Shown here: one piece after another, positions 32,352 through 43,800 of the stretch
How the letters are laid out: each line of letters begins with the position of its first letter
Position numbering within the stretch: position 1 is the first letter of the stretch
NCBI GenBank assembly: GCA_021234155.1
Contig: JAJEKV010000001.1
Coordinates: forward strand, 807,927-871,926
Length of the DNA stretch: 64,000 nt
Direction of reading: 5' to 3'
Source: Isoetes taiwanensis
Lineage: Eukaryota; Streptophyta; Lycopodiopsida; Isoetales; Isoetaceae
Position numbers and translations under genes: made by a program
Notes under the pieces: model-generated
What the model was told of the DNA's origin: nothing
The model's input: the letters and a program-made list of their open reading frames with translations, nothing else
Database searches by the model: none

Positions 32352-34029
32352 TATTATTCACATACATGCAAATTGCACAAGGTTAAAAGATTCATATATT
32401 ATCTTTAATTATTAATTGTCAAAAGTTAAGTTTTGCCTTTGATTATGACTGTGCACCATGCAAAAAATATGCCCGCCAAATTAGCTTATTTGCGATAATG
32501 ATATAGTGTGCTAATTTTGGGTTGGGGGAGGGGTTTCAGGCAGTGGTTTGGACTATGATTTCCGTATGGTATTGTATAAAAAATGGTATAATTTGCCATG
32601 TGGGAGGAGCTTGAGTGTTTTATGCTATTTTGGGTGCTTTGCAACTCCCCCTTTTTCTAGAAATTATGTCATAGGTTCCAATTTAGAAAGCATGTGTGAA
32701 GGGCGTTGGGCAGCGGATAGGAGCGTACAAGGTGGCTGTGAACATGCCGGATTTGCAGGTTGGAAGCGGACCTGCGTTTGTATCATATCGATTGCGGCAT
32801 GGAGCTCTCAAATTTGAGCATGGCAAAGAAATGAAAGACAACATGGTTATGCATTTGCATAAACAATTTTGAAAAATTTAAAGGCATTATTTTTCTTGGC
32901 CAATAATGTCTAAGCATGTTCAAAATATATGCATGACTACATGTGCTGTTTAGAAATAGAATTTATGAAAATACCATTTTTCAATTCTGTTGTCATGCTT
33001 TACAAACAATATGCAAATTACGGAAGTGATCTAACAGACGTAATGATGCCTAGTGTTCATTCTCTTTGGAAATGAAATCTTTAGACATGAGATGCATTCA
33101 ATCCCCTGTTGGCTACAAAGAAAAGGAACCGAATTGGATGAACACCTATAATTTAAACTATAATTTAGCAACCTCGGGATCAAGGGACGTTTTGCTGTGA
33201 TTTCCTCCAAGTTAATATCAGTTGGTAAAGAGAGAGCTCTCGACATTTTTGTAAAAATATAATATTTAACTAAGTTCCATAATCAAAATATTTGCCACTA
33301 AATAAGCGTTTCTAACACTTTATAACCATTCATTAATGCCATCAATAACATATTTTGACAGAGAGTAAGAAATTACAACCAGAATTGGATTATTACCATC
33401 GCATTTCAAATTAGTGGCGACGGAGAAGAGTACCTCGCTTGTAAAAGAATACTCTACAACATCCACACTTCTAATCAGCCTAGCACCTTTGACATCAAAA
33501 TAAGGATGTCAAAATAATGCTCATCTATAAGTAATAAGAGTCGCATATAAAATACATCAATCACTGATTTGATTCACAACAAGCTTTAAGAGCATCAGCT
33601 CTCTCTCCACCCTCAACTCCTTTGACAAATCATCCACATTGGAAAAAAAATATCCACATTAAACGTTTCAAATTATTCGCGGCATCTCCTGATGCGAAAG
33701 TGCATACGCTGACCAGGTAGAACTCTTTCTGTGCAAAGTGCATGTGAGAAATATTCTAATAAGGCAAAGCAACGCTGACTGCCACGTTCAAATATCAAGA
33801 AGACGTGCAACAAAGTAGCACCACAACCACAAAAGCGCTCTCTGATTTTGATAATGCTCAAAGAACATTTGTCAAGTTCCACACATCCCTAAGGACTTCA
33901 ATGGCTAATTCACGATATTTAATTTTTACACTTTCATAGACTTTGTTAACACCTAAGAATATCTTGCAGACCGGTATAGAGACATAGCTACAAAGGTAAT
34001 CGGTGTAGAGACATACAAAGGTACAGAAG
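32352..34029. other. Stretch without recognisable gene
   Basis: AT-rich DNA. Open frames at 32548-32817, 33031-33246 and 33673-33882 have no recognisable domain. The frame at 33673-33882 on the minus strand is in the same direction as the ACT exon next to it and could hold more of that gene, but I cannot match it. Confidence 0.35.
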
Positions 34030-35027
34030 ATACCCATGGAGATACTTTGATGTTACTATTTACAAATGAATTTCACTCACAAAAGATAAAACTAACAGAA
34101 ATAATGCACCTTCTGCACGTTAACAAGCTTATAAAGTCCGCCAGACATTTGCCGCAAGACATGATCGCATTTAAACAACAATTGTAAAGAGAGCTTTGTC
34201 CTCGTTGAGTCCTACTGCAAGTGACTCTATGTTATAGCCACACCTTGAAAACACCCCTGCAATCCGATTTATCATCCCCCTTTCATCTCCCACAAAAACT
34301 GAGATTGTATAGCGATTAATTCTGAAAAGATATTCCAAACCAAAGCACAAAATCAAAAACTGAGATTGTAGAACTATTGATTCTAAAAGATATTTACAAA
34401 CAAAATGCATAAAATCAAGCCCCCCCAGTATTCTCTCATATTATTTTGTAAGGAAATATGAACAATGTGATATAAATGTATTAAGATATAAGAGACACTA
34501 AGCAAATGGTGAAGTCATTGTCTAGATTATGTCTATCAAAATTTTGAATTTTTTTGCGCATGCAAATTGCTTCAATCTCTTTATGAAGCTAGTCTAGAAT
34601 CAACTTACCATAGGATGGACAAACCATGTTTTCATCCAGAAGACAACATAGCGCATCCCTATTAGGGGCATGCCAGCCTTTGGTAATTCCAAGATCCGCA
34701 AAGATGGATCCCACCAAAGAATAAAAATAGATCTGTATGCCTGTTGCCTCTCGCACCTTTTATATCATGCATTAATGAGTCTCCCACGCAATTACATGCC
34801 CGTGAGCTTTCACCAAGTATTCCTCTCGGCTGCATGGTATTATCAAGCATGCATGGGAGATCCTAATAGAATGTTCCATCATATGACCGCAGGGAAGATA
34901 CTAAATGGCTTGGCGCAGACGTAAACATACAAATTAAGATGCTTTGTAGATAACTTGGAGCGATCTTCCAAATCGACCGAGAAATATTGGTCTTTGAGAA
35001 CTCACCTTCTCCCGTGATGCTACCATC
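34030..35027. repeat. Tandem duplication, copy A (about 1 kb)
   Basis: This runs from ATACCCATGGAGATACTTTG to GATGCTACCATCTAG. The same block starts again at once at 35028. The copies share the ACT exon, the flanking intron with AACAATGTGATATAA, and a second conserved block (CTATTAGGGGCATGCCAG). Differences are scattered substitutions and small indels, so the event is not recent. Confidence 0.9.
34105..34321 (-). pseudogene. Acetolactate synthase regulatory (small) subunit, ACT-domain exon
   Basis: On the minus strand the exon follows a TATCTTTTCAG splice acceptor (CAG at 34322-34324). It reads [19 protein letters not shown], then [20 protein letters not shown] and DKALFTIVV. This is the first ACT domain of the plastid regulatory subunit of acetolactate synthase, which binds branched-chain amino acids and gives feedback control of their synthesis. 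After a one-base shift and stop at TTGTTGTTTAA, VLRQMSGGLYKLVNV continues the domain to about 34105. The retained acceptor argues for duplicated genomic DNA, not a retrocopy. The other exons were not recognised within the window. Confidence 0.75.
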
Positions 35028-36041
35028 TAGAATACCCATGGAGATACTTTGATGTTACTATTTACAAATGAATTTCACTCACAAAAGATAAAACTAATGA
35101 AATAATGCACCTTATAAGACGCTAACAAGCTTTATAAAGTCGTTGTATTACTTGTCGCAAAGACATGATCAAGAATGTAAACAACAATTGTAAAGAGAGC
35201 TTTGTCCTCGTTGAGTCCTACCGCAAGTGACTCTATGTTATAGCCACGCCTTTGAAAACACCCCCCGCAATTCGATTTATCATCCCCCTTTCATCTCCCA
35301 CAAAACCGAGATTGTATAGCGATTAATTTCGAAAAGATATTCCAAACCAAAGCACAAAATCAAAACCGAGATTGTAGAACTATTGATTCTAAAAAGATAT
35401 TTATAAACAAAATGCATAAAATCAAGCCCCCCAAGATTCTCTCATATTATTTTGTAAGGAAATATGAACAATGTGATATAATGTATTAAGATATAAGAGA
35501 CACCGAAAGCAAATGGTGAAGTCATTGTCTAGATTATGTCTATCAAAATTTTGAATTTTTTGCGCATGCAAATTGCTTCAATCTCTTTATGAAGCTAGTC
35601 TAGAATCAACTTACCATGTGAACAATGGAACAACATAGGATGGACAAACCGTTTTTCATCCGTAAGACACATAGCGCATCCCTATTAGGGGCATGCCAGT
35701 CTTGGTAATTCCAAGATCGCAAAGATGGATCCCACCAAAGAATAAAACAGACGGTATGCCCGCCCCGCACCTTTTATATCATGCATTAATGAGTCTTCAG
35801 CGGCAATTACATGCCCAGAGCTTTCACCAAGTATTTCTCGTGCTGCATGGTATTATCAAGCATGCATGGGAGATCCTAATAGAATGTTCCATCATATGAC
35901 TGCAGGAAGATACTAAATGGCTTGGCGCAGACGTAAACATATAAATTAAGATGCTTTGTAGATAACTTGGAGCGCATCTTCTAAAATCGACTAAGAAATA
36001 TTGGTCTTTGAGAACTCACCTTCTCCCAGATGCTACCATCT
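35028..36041. repeat. Tandem duplication, copy B (about 1 kb)
   Basis: This is the second copy of the 34030-35027 block, in direct orientation, ending GATGCTACCATCTAG at about 36041. It contains a few extra bases (for example GTGAACAATGGAACAA near 35620) missing from copy A. Confidence 0.9.
35110..35330 (-). pseudogene. Second copy of the acetolactate synthase small-subunit ACT exon
   Basis: The minus strand still encodes TISVL/VGDERG-type and [17 protein letters not shown] pieces, but indels (extra C's near 35265, a lost base near 35306) break the frame. The splice acceptor is changed from TTTTCAG to TTTTCGA, so this copy has decayed further than copy A at 34105-34321. Like copy A, it lacks the rest of the gene. 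Confidence 0.7.
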
Positions 36042-37850
36042 AGCAACATGGCAACTAAAGTTTTTTAATAACTCGCAGCCGAGAAGCCCATCTTCCATAA
36101 GCATTGATCCACCAGAAACAATTGCTGCAGCCATCATATGCTCCACTGCTGTGATTAACACAAGGCAACTATTAGTATGCTTGCATCCCATCTACATTCT
36201 AAGAGTTGATACTCCATCAATGATAGTGGTCCAAGATCCAAGGCAGAAGATCCCAACCGCAGATATCAACGACCATACAAAGCATTCTTTTGAATACCCA
36301 TAACTGGAGAGAATGCAACATCATCATTTTTATAACTTTCCCTTCCTCCAGTATATGACCAGTATCTTGCAACCCTAAAACCTCATGGACAGAGCTTCGG
36401 CTACATATCACAAAGAATTACAGGAATCAAATAGAGCAATAATTTTTTTAATTTTCATTTGAGTTTTCTCCAATAGAATACTATTACACAGTGCAACGAT
36501 CAAACATAGAGATCTTGATTTGATGTTTTTGTACAACCACACAAAATTTGAAGCAATCAACACCATTCCCCTGCACAACATGAAATTATGCACTTGAGCA
36601 GGCTATAGAATGAACTACACACATAAGCAAACCAGTTATTTTATGAACTAAGAAGCATATTTATGAAAAAGAAAATGCATACCCATGATAACAGTAAAGA
36701 CCCATCCAACCGGGCTCAATTCTGGCAAGAATTCTTTATCTTATGGCAAGCAACCTTTACCTTGCTAATCAACAAGGTCTGAACTTTGTCAATGTCTGCT
36801 CATACACGAAAGCCATGCTCTCCAAATATCTGCTAACTTCATTTCAATTCCATGGATTTGAAGGACTGCCAATCATAGAAACCTTTCCTTGAATTCTCCA
36901 GTAAATTCAGAATCAACAACTAAATCTGAATTGCCTTAGCCACACTTAGAATCATAATGACAGACTGTTGCGAAGTAAATGTTGCCAGCTCTTGCCATGA
37001 CAAATGGTATAAGCAAACCTACTATTGTAATGCAAATCGTTGAATATCTATCCCATCAAGTAGGATCAATTGTATAAAACTCAGCAAATATGGTGTAAAT
37101 TGCCGCTCCTAACCCTGAGATGCGAAAAACACAGGCAAGAAGAAATGCCTGCCGTGGGAATAGGATCACCTGACAGAGAAGAAACACCAGTTTCGAGGCT
37201 GGTCTGTGCTCCTTGGTAGAAATCAGGGGACAAAACCCTATACTTAAATGAGGTTGCCCAAATGAAATAGGCTCTTCAAATGCTCAAAACCATCTCGATA
37301 CTTGCTGCCACCCACGGCTCGTGGGAAATCTCTCGAACATAAACTCTAATAAAAATAGGTTGCACGTAAAAAGGCCAAGTCCGAACGTCGACCAAAAACC
37401 ACAAAAGAAAATATGCACTAAAAACCCGGTGATCAAGAGCCAAAATCCGATAAGCAAGAGCCAAAAAATAAATAAATGCAGGAACCGTCTCTGGTGGCCG
37501 AATCTGCAGTGGCACAAAAACAAACTCTAGGACCGACACTTTGCAGCCAATTTGTGGTAGCCCAAACTATAGAGCCAGAGTGCAGAGAGAGCCAGTAGTC
37601 AGATGCGGTCGATTCTTGTGGCAGCCACAAGCAAACGGCATCCTATTACACCTGCGCGTGAAGAAACCGCCCGATCCAAAGACAAAAAAAAATCAAAAAT
37701 ATCAACGGCCAAAAATGCGCACAAACTATCCTAAAACGCCATTATTATTATATATAGATAAATAGATGAGTAATCGTTGTAATGACACGCGAATAACTAA
37801 GCATTTGATTGAATAATAGTTCAATAATGTCCTGTAAATATTACCTTAAG
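36042..37850. other. Stretch without recognisable gene; possible upstream part of the minus-strand gene
   Basis: Open frames on the minus strand (36217-36411, 36408-36593, 37276-37539) show no recognised domain. GC-richer DNA at 37140-37700 could be a leader or promoter-proximal region of a minus-strand gene that included the ACT exons. A transit peptide or the conserved second ACT domain could not be found. I therefore leave it unassigned. Confidence 0.3.
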
Positions 37851-37899
37851 GTAATTCTATTAAATGTATAAATGTAACAAGAGATATATCGTATGCATG

Positions 37900-37979
37900 A
37901 GGTTGATTGCAGGTTAAGTAGATCCCAAGGTGGGGAGACCCACGATGCTGCGGACAGCATCAATTCAAGGTGGGGAGAA
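37900..37979 (+). mobile_element. Polypurine tract and 3' internal end of a truncated gypsy element
   Basis: AAGGTGGGGAGA occurs twice (about 37927 and 37967). The second copy directly precedes TGTGAC, the start of the LTR at 37980, as a plus-strand priming site would. The internal region to the left is missing: the element is cut off before about 37850. Confidence 0.55.
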
Positions 37980-39460
37980 TGTGACGTTCCAGTACGATAT
38001 ACGGTCTCAAGACGTATAGCGCATCTTTGCGCCGTCGCATTACCGCGTCGTCCAAATCGGCGGTAATGCCGACGATACCCAAGCAAGGACGCCCTAGGGG
38101 GCAACTTGCAATGGTGCGCACACTTAGCAATGCGCGCACCTTTAGACCTTTAACCCATTAAAGGTAGACCAAGGGTCATGGAAACCCTAAACCTAACTGA
38201 TAGCCTACATAAGGCAACAAACCCTAACATTCCCTTTTTCGCCCACGCACCTTCCGAGCTCCGATTCGCTACCGAGGAGTCGATTCCAACTCCCACGATG
38301 CCTGCACGTGTCCGCCCAGGTCGATCACCCCTTCCGAATCGCATTTCGCGAGAGACATGGACCCGGATCGAGATGAGTGAACCGGGGATCGTGTGTTTGG
38401 TCGATCAAATAGCATAAACCTTACTCCAGCCTTCGAACCGGTAGGGTTTAGCCTATTAGATCACCCCTAGCAGCCAAGTAGATCCCGAGGTTGACCTAAC
38501 TAAAGAACCTAACTCCATGAGATAGATTAGTTCTTTATTATTATTATGTTGATATGATGGACGGATGGATTCTGTGAACTCAATGTATTGGGAAGGGGGG
38601 TAGAGACTCAAAGCTTAGTAGATGATGCTCCTAGTTAGTCCCTCTTAGTGCATTACTAGAATTCGGCTGTGGCACAGAACCCCACCAGTTTGTGGGTGAA
38701 GGAGCCGTGAGGGCGTAGAATGAGGTTCGTTCTCGACCTTTGACCGATCCCTCTAAGGTGTGTAAGGCCTACCGGGACAGAGTGACTAGGTCTAATGGCT
38801 TGCCACTGAGTGTGGGTAAGGTATGGGCTCGACACCCGTGGGGTGGAGTTCACCTTCCAGTGGGTTAAGTCGAATAAGGACAGTGGCCCTCTAGTCACCT
38901 TGGGTCAGCATGTAGATCGGAGGGAGTGTCCCTACCGCCCCATGGGGACCGGGAGATGTAACCCGTGAATAGCCCCTTTGGCTATGCACCGGCGGGCTAA
39001 GCCCAGTCCCAACACTCTTCAACCTACTACGCAAAGTGTGTGCATTGGAGGGGCGGATGGAGTGGACAACCCAATGCCATGTTCTTATGCCAGCCCAATC
39101 CAATGTCATGGTTCTGTCTCAATGGACCCTGGAGACCCAAGCTTGTCAGTCCATCCCCGTGTCTGAGCCTTGGGTAGGAACTTCCTTGTATTGTGCTGAT
39201 CTTTGTCTATGCAGATGTTGATGTACCACCCTTCGAGGTGGATATATGATGTTATGTTACTGATGTGTATGTTTACGCTTCCGCAGCTAGGTAGGCCCCG
39301 AGGGAGACGGGGTAAAATGACCCCTTCATTCTTCCCCACTGTGGATTCCAGATGGTCACAGTGATCTGTGGAGGGCCCTATATCAGTATGGAGCTGGTAT
39401 GGGGGATGAACTCCTGGTTGTATACGGTGCGGGCATCGTATACGAGTAGGGGATGTCACA
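37980..39460 (+). mobile_element. 3' LTR of a gypsy-type retrotransposon (1481 bp)
   Basis: It starts TGTGACGTTCC and ends GGGGATGTCACA, giving the matching termini TGTGAC...GTCACA. It includes GGAAGGGGGGTAGAGACT, TGATGCTCCTAGTTAGT, GGGAGATGTAACCC and CACCCTTCGAGGTGG, all shared with the older remnant at 4850-6180. Its length and the RNA-like leader wording fit the long LTRs of Del/Tekay-type chromoviruses. No 5' LTR or coding region is joined to it. Small open frames inside it are chance. Confidence 0.7.
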
Positions 39461-40085
39461 TGGATTCTTTGGACCTAGATTGTCATGAAAATCACATGCA
39501 AGATGGTATTCATTATAATCTAACATCAACAACACATAATATAAATTTATCATGTAAATAGGGGTCCATTGCAATGGTGTACCTCTCGAATAGGTAAGGT
39601 TTTGCATTGAAGGTTGCATCTGCAAGCATGATCGATGTATACATGATGAGGATTTTCATTTTTTGGATGAGCTACTACAAGGAGAAGATAGAAGTGAGAA
39701 AATCATGGCTTTGCAAGTGCAATTTCAGGTTTCTCTCATGCACACTCATTGTAGAGTAAAGGAAGGCTCTGAGATCTGTAATGATTATAGATGTCATAGA
39801 TGGAAGACTCCACGCCATCGAGGAATTCGTGTAGATAGACAGATTAGGAGGAATCATAGAAAGGGTGGTTGTTCAGAATGCGTAGAATACAATTTCTCAA
39901 GGAATATGGAGACACCACTGCTATGATTCATGTACCTGAGAAGCATACAGGGCATGATCCATTCTCTAAGATAAAAGATTGATCTGTGTATAGCCACTCT
40001 GATGTTTTGAATCCAGCTTTAGAGTGTTACAATAGTCAAAGAATTCCTGAATGCATGGAGTATAGTAAATGAAAGAGGCAGTGAT
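39461..40085. other. Stretch without recognisable gene
   Basis: The 87-residue plus-strand frame at 39663-39926 (basic, with several Cys and His) has no match I know. It could be a relic of another retroelement. Confidence 0.3.
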
Positions 40086-40610
40086 AGCAAGATGCAGTGC
40101 AACTGTTAGTCCTGTGCCTCCTGGTACAGGACGATTCATGCAACGGACCAAGTCAAGTCCAAGGATCCACAGCCAGGCACGGGTCAGTCGTCAAAGGCCC
40201 AACAGAAGACCGGGCGGCAGACCCGTGAGTCAAAGCCCGCTGTCGCTACCAAGAGGCGGCGTTAGACAAGTGACGGCCCCGTCCCGCGTCGGCGCCGGCG
40301 TGATTCGGGCACTTCAAGAGGCACCGCCAGCATTTCAGAAATCAGGCCTCCTTTCGTGAGTCGGCACCTAGATCGGTCGAGTGTCTATATTGGGCCAAAG
40401 GCCATTGTACTATATATATGAGTAGAGCTAGCATATGAGTTTTAGATGAGTTTTGAGTCTTGTCTCACATCAGTTTTCTCTCGATTGCGAGAGTTCACGT
40501 ATCTTCATTGACATCAAGGAAGTTGTTCTCAATATTGTGATCTCATTGTTCTCTTTTTGTTCTGTTCTCTTTTTCTTGTTCTCTTCTTGCAAATCCCGCG
40601 TGTCATAGCA
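40086..40610 (+). mobile_element. Probable 5' LTR (partial) of gypsy element
   Basis: It contains a TATA-like ACTATATATATGAG at about 40409, then GAGTCTTGTCTCACATCAG and TTCTCTTCTTGCAAATCCCG, and ends around CGCGTGTCA (40609). CACTGTCGCCGCTGCCGGGT (about 40686-40705) follows closely, which is typical of the sequence just inside the 5' LTR of Ty3 elements. No second copy was found after the integrase at 48630, so the exact ends are unproven. Confidence 0.45.
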
Positions 40611-40829
40611 CCCGGATTCTCCTGTTAGATCCAAGGGTCCTCACAGAGGGCTGTCTTGCAGGAGTTCCCGAACCCAGACGCCAAACACTGTCGCCGCTGC
40701 CGGGTCTGATTCGAATTTCCTTTATTCTGTCGCCATGTCTGCACGAAATTTCACTCCATAAGAACTTCTTTCCCAGACGGCGTCTCGTTTGGGCGCCACC
40801 AACGGCGCGAAGTTGTTCAGGCGACATGT

Positions 40830-42968
40830 ATGGATCTCGCTTATGACATTGAGGGAGGCCACATTCGGTCTAGGGCTCAGTCGGCGCCACCCATCCCTCG
40901 TGTCCTGTCTTGTCCCAGTTCCCCGCCTCATGAAGCGTGCAAACATTGCTCACAACCTCAATCACCTCATCACTATCAGGAGCCCTATCAGGCTCAGCCT
41001 TCTCAACCTTACTTTCATACCCCAGAGCATGCCTACATCCATCATTCTTCTGGCCATACACCTCTGCCTTCACAACCATCATCTCCTCCAGGCGTACAGG
41101 GATATCCACATGTCTCTTTTGCTCCTCCCCAGGAATTTCCATTTCCTATATTTTCCACTGCTCTTCCTGTTTACAACCTTACCGACCTCAAGACCAATGA
41201 TCAGGCACCTCCAGTACCTCCCCCTCAGGCACCCCTTCATCAAGGTCTTTCAGGCACCCTGCCACCTCCCACTCCGCCTCAATATAATCCTTATCCAGTT
41301 CCTGTACAACCAAGCACCTTCACCTCTACCTTTCAGACCCTTAAGCTGACTTATCCAACCTTTGGCAACACGAAAGGCAAACCTTTAGACCAAAGTGCTC
41401 AGGCCCACATGGAAGAATTTGAGGCTCTGGCTGTCCTGAATGGTCATGCACAACCTCAACTGAAATTCTACATCTTTTCCACCACACTGCGTGGCTCTCC
41501 TCATCAATGGCTCATGTCCAACAAAAGCCATTGGAAACAAGATTGGACAGAAATGAAAACTGCTTTTCTTTCTCACTATGGCACCACGGATGATGATCAA
41601 CTTCATCTCAAGCAACTCAATGACCTTCAACAAGAGCCCACGGAGTCCGCCCGGGATTTTGCAGATCGACTTCACATCCCGCCAAGAAACTCAAGGAGTA
41701 CCGAAACCACGAGCGGATCTTGGTGCGGTTTCTCCAAGGACTTCCTCCAGCTATCCGACTCATGATCAATACTGCGCCCCAAGACTTTGGAGCAAGCTAT
41801 CGACCTTGTCAATCACTCGTCAATGTTTCCTCCCGCGTGGCGTGGCTCTTCGAGAGCTCCCTTTCATTCCACCCACCATGGTTCCGGGGACCGTTGTACA
41901 ACCTCAACATGCCAATCAGCGGCCTTGATCCTGGTGCCATATCTCAGAATACCAAGGCCACTTGGCAAACGAAAGTGCAACTCCACCAATGGCCCACCTC
42001 ATTGTAAACGATGCAACATGTGCAATCATGCCCGCGGAAGAGTGCACTTTCGCACTCATCCTACACCTTTCCGCAACAAGATGGTTTATCAAGTGCAAGC
42101 CACACCTCAGCAACAATCGACATATCAGCCACAACAACTGCAGGCTCAACCCACTCAACCCTATCAACAACCTGAGCAACAACGGGGACCAAGCACTCGC
42201 CCCCCTTTTGATCCTTCTAAAGCTCAGTGTTATCACTGTCAAGAATGGGGTCATACCACCACGGCATGTCCTCAACTTCCACAAGTTCAGGTGCAGCTTC
42301 CTGGCACCAATCAGACCACATCGGTCCGCCTCATGGCTTACCAACTCTGGATTGCCAATGGCAAACAAGGCCCGCGTCCAGTTCTTCGGAAACCACCCCA
42401 CGTGCCTCAGCAATCACGCTATCAACTAGCTCCTGCCAATCAACCTCAGATGGATCAACAAGCACAGGAAGAAATTTTTCAGGCTCTTAATCCTCCAGTA
42501 CAGCCGTCAAATTGGGTTGGTTTGGTTTCACGCCAGACCAGGGCATCACGCCCCTTGACCATTATTCCTCATGACACGCAACCTGCTTTTGCAGTCGACA
42601 CGATCCCTCATGAAGAAGAAAAAAAGGTTCACTTTGCACCTAACTTGGAGAAACTCATGCCTCATGTCATGCTAAAAAGTACGCCAAAGCACATTCTCGA
42701 ACCTCATGCAAGTCGCTGGCGTCGCCGACGTTGGCTAATGTCCATGCCACCACCAGAGCTCAACAGCGTCAAGATGCACCTTCCACATCTCAACCTCCAC
42801 GCTCTATGGCTGACCATTTGGATAAATTGGAACTCATCTTTCAGAAATGTGATGAGTCCGGCAAGATTAGTCTCAATCCCTAGAAATGCACCTTTCTGCG
42901 TCACCTCGTGTTGTTACGTTAGGGACATGTTGTCGAAGAAAGCGTGTATCACCACGGATCCCGCCTAA
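40830..42968 (+). pseudogene. Gypsy gag polyprotein, frameshifted
   Basis: Reading starts at ATG 40830. Residues 1-165 are P/Q/H-rich. The gag core lies at about residues 170-285 (KLTYPTFGNTKGKPLDQSAQ, HMEEFEALAVLNGHAQ, WTEMKTAFLSHYGT). A shift near 41690 moves to the frame with ILVRFLQGLPPAIRLMINTA, and another near 41785 to the long frame 41787-42968. That frame carries a second Pro/Gln-rich stretch and the zinc knuckle CYHCQEWGHTTTAC (about 42229-42270). Past 42600 the frame passes into polymerase remnants without a recognisable protease catalytic triad. Proteins of this type form the particle of a non-chromovirus Ty3/gypsy element. Confidence 0.8.
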
Positions 42969-43385
42969 AATCGTTTTGTGTGCTCAAAGCTCAAGCACCA
43001 GCCAATATCAAGGAGACACGCTCTTTCCTGGGTAAGGTAAATTATTACTCCACCTTCATTCCTGGACTCGCAGCCATTGCAGATCCCATCCATAAACTCA
43101 CGGGTGATGAATCCACCGGGCTTGGAATTCAAAGCGGATGTCCTTTCCAACAGTTGAAGCTTTTGCTTACTCGAGCCCCGGTTCTTGTTCCTCCTCAATG
43201 GGACAAGCCCTTTCATGTACATGTTGATGTCTCGGCGTTTGCTATTGGAGCTGTTCTTTCTCAAGAATATGATGCGCACACTGACAAACCAAACAGATAT
43301 GCCAGCAGAAAACTCAATCTGGCGAAGGAACTCTGCCCGCCCTTGAAGCCTTGGGTTTAATTTTCTGTGTCCAATGCTTCCGTCA
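42780..43385 (+). pseudogene. Gypsy reverse transcriptase (3' part) and start of RNase H
   Basis: Most of the reverse transcriptase, including the catalytic YxDD, is missing. What remains begins DHLDKLELIFQKCDESGKIS followed by a stop in NP*KCTFL. Then 42944-43360 gives FVCSKLK..ANIKETRSFLGKVNYYS, FIPGLAAIADPIHKLT and the RNase H start WDKPFHVHVDVSAFAIGAVL. The sequence is cut at 43385 by the CACTA insertion and continues at 47099. The missing domain was therefore lost before or independently of the CACTA insertion. Confidence 0.8.
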
Positions 43386-43409
43386 CACTACAAGAGAATG
43401 ACAGCTAAA

Positions 43410-43800
43410 CGTCAGAAAAATCGTCAAAGGGTCTAAAATAGTTTGTCAAATGCGTATTTGACTATTAACATGACGCTTTATCTGACTAGCAAACTGACGT
43501 TTATATCTGACGAAAAATCTGACTAATAAACTGACTAATAAGCATCTGACGATTTACTTGACATTTAAACTAACGTTTAGCATGACTAATTAGTTGTCTA
43601 ATAATCTGACTAATGAGGTGACGCGTAGTCGGACGAATTATTTCTGACGATTTTGCTGACTAAGAGTCTGACTAGTAACCTGACTATCTGTCTGTCCAAA
43701 TGTTTGACTAAATATCTGACTAATTATATGACTTACAAGTTGACGATTACACTGATTAATTTTGTGACTATTATGCTGACTATCTTCCTATATTCGTCAG
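43410..43800. repeat. CACTA left subterminal repeats
   Basis: About twenty copies of TGACTA, TGACGA or TGACTT, spaced 10-25 bases apart, often as CTGACTAATAA. They are the usual binding sites of the element-encoded transposition factor in CACTA elements. The right side shows the same motif at 46800-47060. Confidence 0.85.

Noticed and set aside
34670-34924. 84-residue plus-strand frame in duplication copy A
   Set aside because: It is opposite to the ACT exon, is broken in copy B and has no known domain. The minus strand there shows a GGTAAGTTG donor-like site, so it is more likely intron or exon of the minus-strand gene.
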